A program made the translations under genes and the position numbers. Source: CAVWDU01 sp963753815 (GTDB taxonomy: Bacteria > Pseudomonadota > Gammaproteobacteria > Pseudomonadales > Halieaceae). Taken from it: a stretch of DNA of 64,000 nucleotides. The notes under the pieces were generated by a model that searched no databases, was not told where the DNA came from, and saw only the letters and a list, made by a program, of their open reading frames with translations. The stretch lies in contig CAVWDU010000003.1 in the NCBI GenBank assembly GCA_963753815.1, positions 1,488,001-1,552,000 of the forward strand, given 5' to 3'. Of this stretch, positions 62,209 to 64,000 are shown in pieces; position 1 is the first letter of the stretch, and every line of letters begins with the position of its first letter.

Positions 62209-63036
62209 CTAATCTCGTTCATCTGCAGGACCGTCACCGGCCTCGTCCTGCATGGGCTGTGAGCGTCCCCGCCTGGCCGCGATCTCCGACAGCTGGGCGT
62301 AAGCCAGTACCGACAGAATGGGGAACAGGCTGGCAAAGGCGATCAGCCCGAACCCGTCGATCAACGGGTTGCGCCCCGGCACGGTTTCCGACAGCCCGAG
62401 ACCCAGCGCGGCCACCAGCGGTACGGTGACCGTGGAAGTGGTGACCCCGCCGGAATCGTACGCGAGCGGAATGATCAGCTTCGGCGCAAAACCGGTTTGA
62501 ATCACCACCAGCAGGTAGCCGGCGATAATGTACCAGTGGATCGGATCGCCGACCACGATACGGTAGCAGCCCAGGGAGATGCCGATGGCGACACCGATGG
62601 CCACTGCACAGCGCAGCCCCCAGACTCCAATCGAGCCAGCGGATACCTGGTTGGCCTTGATGGCGACGGCGATCAGCGAGGGTTCCGCAATCGTGGTACT
62701 GAAACCGATCAGGAACGCGAAAATATAGACCCAGTAGTAGGCGCGCCAGTCGGGGTCGGCGGCCAGGGTCGCGCCATTCGCCGCCGCTATGAAGGCGGGG
62801 TCGGTGAGCTGCGCCGCCATCAGTCGGCCGAGGGGAAACAGCGCCCACTCCAGCCCGATCAGGAACAGGGCCAGACCCACCAGCACCCAGAAGAAGCCGA
62901 GCAGGATAGCGCCGAGGTTGGGCGGCTTGCGACGCAGCACCCCGAGCTGAAATGCCAGCAGAATCGCAGCGATGGGGAGGACGTCGGTGATTGTGCCGAG
63001 AAACATCTCCAGCACTTCGGCCAGCATGGCGGTCAT
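62209..63036 (-). CDS. DUF1538 membrane protein, second subunit
   Basis: A 275-residue polytopic protein (about seven hydrophobic segments) of the DUF1538 family. Motifs FSTTIAEPSLIAVA and LAYDSGGVTTSTVTVPLVAA recur in its neighbour. The start ATG at 63036 overlaps the stop of the upstream DUF1538 gene by four bases (ATGA); the same frame is open to 63804 but that part overlaps the neighbour and is not coding. The family is a predicted transporter of unknown substrate. Confidence 0.88.
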   Translation of the reverse strand: MTAMLAEVLEMFLGTITDVLPIAAILLAFQLGVLRRKPPNLGAILLGFFWVLVGLALFLIGLEWALFPLGRLMAAQLTDPAFIAAANGATLAADPDWRAYYWVYIFAFLIGFSTTIAEPSLIAVAIKANQVSAGSIGVWGLRCAVAIGVAIGISLGCYRIVVGDPIHWYIIAGYLLVVIQTGFAPKLIIPLAYDSGGVTTSTVTVPLVAALGLGLSETVPGRNPLIDGFGLIAFASLFPILSVLAYAQLSEIAARRGRSQPMQDEAGDGPADERD

Positions 63037-63767
63037 ACCAGCATTCCATAGGCCATCACGAAGATGATCGGTGTCAGCGAGGCGAGTGCGATGAGGCCGA
63101 AGCCGTCGATCATCGGGCTTCGTCCCCGGATAGAGGTGGCGAGCCCCACACCGAGCGCCGTCACCAGCGGCACGGTGATGGTGGACGTCGTCACCCCGCC
63201 TGAGTCGTAGGCGATACCGATGATTTCCCGCGGCGCGAACGCCGTCATTATCATCACCAGCAGGTAGCCGCCGATAATGATCCACTGGATGGGCCAGCCT
63301 TTCAGAATTCTCAGCACGCCGATAACGATGGCCAGCCCGACCGCCAGCGCCACCGTGAAGCGCAGCCCGTCGGCGTACTCGGATCTGGCCGCTTCGTCGG
63401 GGGCTATCATGAGACCGTTGGCCGCGACCTCGGCCGCTTCGTTGGCGACGGCGATCAGCGCCGGCTCGGCAATCGTGGTGCCGAAGCCGAGTGCGAAGGC
63501 AAACGTGAGCAGCCAGCCCAGGCTGCCCTTGCGGGCGAAAGCATGGGCCATGGACTCGCCGATCGGGAACAGGCCCTGCTCGAGGCCGTAGATGAAGAAG
63601 GTGAGGCCGAGCACCACGAACACCACGCCGACGGCCAGCTGGGCGACATTGGGCAGGGGCTGCTGCAGGACCGCAAACTGGAAGAAGCATATCACCAGCA
63701 GGATCGGCGACAGGTCGCGCAGACTGCCCAGCATGGATATGGCAAACTCTCGCAGTATCCGGGTCAT
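63033..63767 (-). CDS. DUF1538 membrane protein, first subunit
   Basis: A 244-residue polytopic protein homologous to the next gene: GFGTTIAEPALIAVANEAAE and IAYDSGGVTTSTITVPLVTA are the same two motifs. Start ATG at 63767, with GGAG eight bases upstream, fits; the frame is open to 63848. Two homologous halves as separate adjacent genes suggest a heterodimeric transporter with inverted or duplicated symmetry. It leads the DUF1538-DUF1538-PII-CBS operon. Confidence 0.88.
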   Translation of the reverse strand: MTRILREFAISMLGSLRDLSPILLVICFFQFAVLQQPLPNVAQLAVGVVFVVLGLTFFIYGLEQGLFPIGESMAHAFARKGSLGWLLTFAFALGFGTTIAEPALIAVANEAAEVAANGLMIAPDEAARSEYADGLRFTVALAVGLAIVIGVLRILKGWPIQWIIIGGYLLVMIMTAFAPREIIGIAYDSGGVTTSTITVPLVTALGVGLATSIRGRSPMIDGFGLIALASLTPIIFVMAYGMLV

Positions 63768-63848
63768 CGACGGGACTCCAGCGATCGCCCGGGCCTCGGA
63801 GCACGCGCCCGTGGCAGGCTTATCTGGGTGGCTGGCAACATGCGGCAA

Positions 63849-64000
63849 TCAATCCGGGATGATCTTGTCCAGCCACCGGCCGGCTTCTTTCTTCAATTTT
63901 CTCTGCAATTCGTCGGTGGCGAGGTCGCTGAGGATTTCCTCGCTGTCGACAGCGCACCAGCTGCCCGGGTCACCGGTGAGTTGTCCCTTGCACTCCACCG
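63849..64000 (-). CDS. C-terminal end of a protein, cut by the window edge
   Basis: The last 49 residues of a leftward gene whose start lies beyond the window. They read VECKGQLTGDPGSWCAVDSE and ATDELQRKLKKEAGRWLDKI, then IPD and a stop at 63849-63851. The spaced Cys residues and the basic helix resemble the C-terminus of AsmA-like proteins, but this is too short to be sure. It lies about 80 bp upstream of the DUF1538 operon. Confidence 0.45.
   Translation of the reverse strand, partial: VECKGQLTGDPGSWCAVDSEEILSDLATDELQRKLKKEAGRWLDKIIPD

Noticed and set aside
62209..63804. A single 531-residue leftward protein
   Set aside because: Its first half is antisense-style read-through of the upstream DUF1538 gene in the wrong frame; the real gene starts at 63036.

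Overview
The window looks like chromosome of a GC-rich gammaproteobacterium. This rests on gene content: gpsA-plsB-type phospholipid synthesis, LPS heptose genes, the PrkA-YeaH-SpoVR trio, SelO, PBP7, NhaC and many free-living catabolic enzymes. Genus cannot be told from the sequence alone; a marine or sediment lineage is a guess.

Layout. 1-9.2 kb: end of a PaaN-like aldehyde dehydrogenase, an M48 lipoprotein protease, a nucleotide-exchange-type transporter, an aldo/keto reductase, PBP7, then gpsA and plsB. 9.3-11.2 kb: a HAD-PlsC fusion with a long lysine-rich tail. 11.2-12 kb: an intergenic region with a strong terminator, a 14-bp tandem repeat and a 118-bp palindrome. 12-23.2 kb: SDR, secreted methyltransferase, LPS heptose genes (rfaE2-type and waaF), a second 118-bp palindrome, radical SAM and Gfo/Idh genes divergent from an NhaC - formyltransferase - amidohydrolase operon, and a fructosamine-kinase-family gene.

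23.3-37 kb is the accessory region. A tRNA-Val(GAC) gene is followed by a tandem array of 185-bp units, most of which carry a copy of the tRNA 3' end. Beyond it the DNA looks visibly less GC-rich, and 25.7-30.2 kb reads as an integron gene-cassette array with no integrase in view. It has several attC-like sites, a Tat-exported ABM-domain protein, a broken ICMT-like gene, a reversed BrnT/BrnA toxin-antitoxin pair, a frameshifted sulfotransferase, a DUF1330 protein and a NYN-domain protein. Three cassettes start with the same ~245-bp leader, which contains a perfect 18-bp palindrome. Single-gene units follow: esterase, CocE-type hydrolase, acetamidase/formamidase, thioesterase and metallophosphatase.

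37.2-64 kb returns to core-like DNA: cytochrome P450, an 11-copy 8-bp microsatellite, fumC (frameshifted), a CDP-alcohol phosphatidyltransferase, an orphan contractile-tail tube-like protein, envelope genes, a PLD-family lipoprotein, an Lrp regulator divergent from a PLP enzyme, an ExaC-type aldehyde dehydrogenase (frameshifted), a fused PyrD-PyrK protein, the SpoVR-YeaH-PrkA operon, YegP, SelO, and a DUF1538-DUF1538-PII-CBS operon.

The best candidates for something undescribed are the conserved cassette leader, the tRNA-end repeat array, and the two 118-bp palindromes whose outer arms differ between loci but pair with themselves. Several otherwise intact genes differ from an open frame by a single base, so assembly error must be excluded before any is called a pseudogene.
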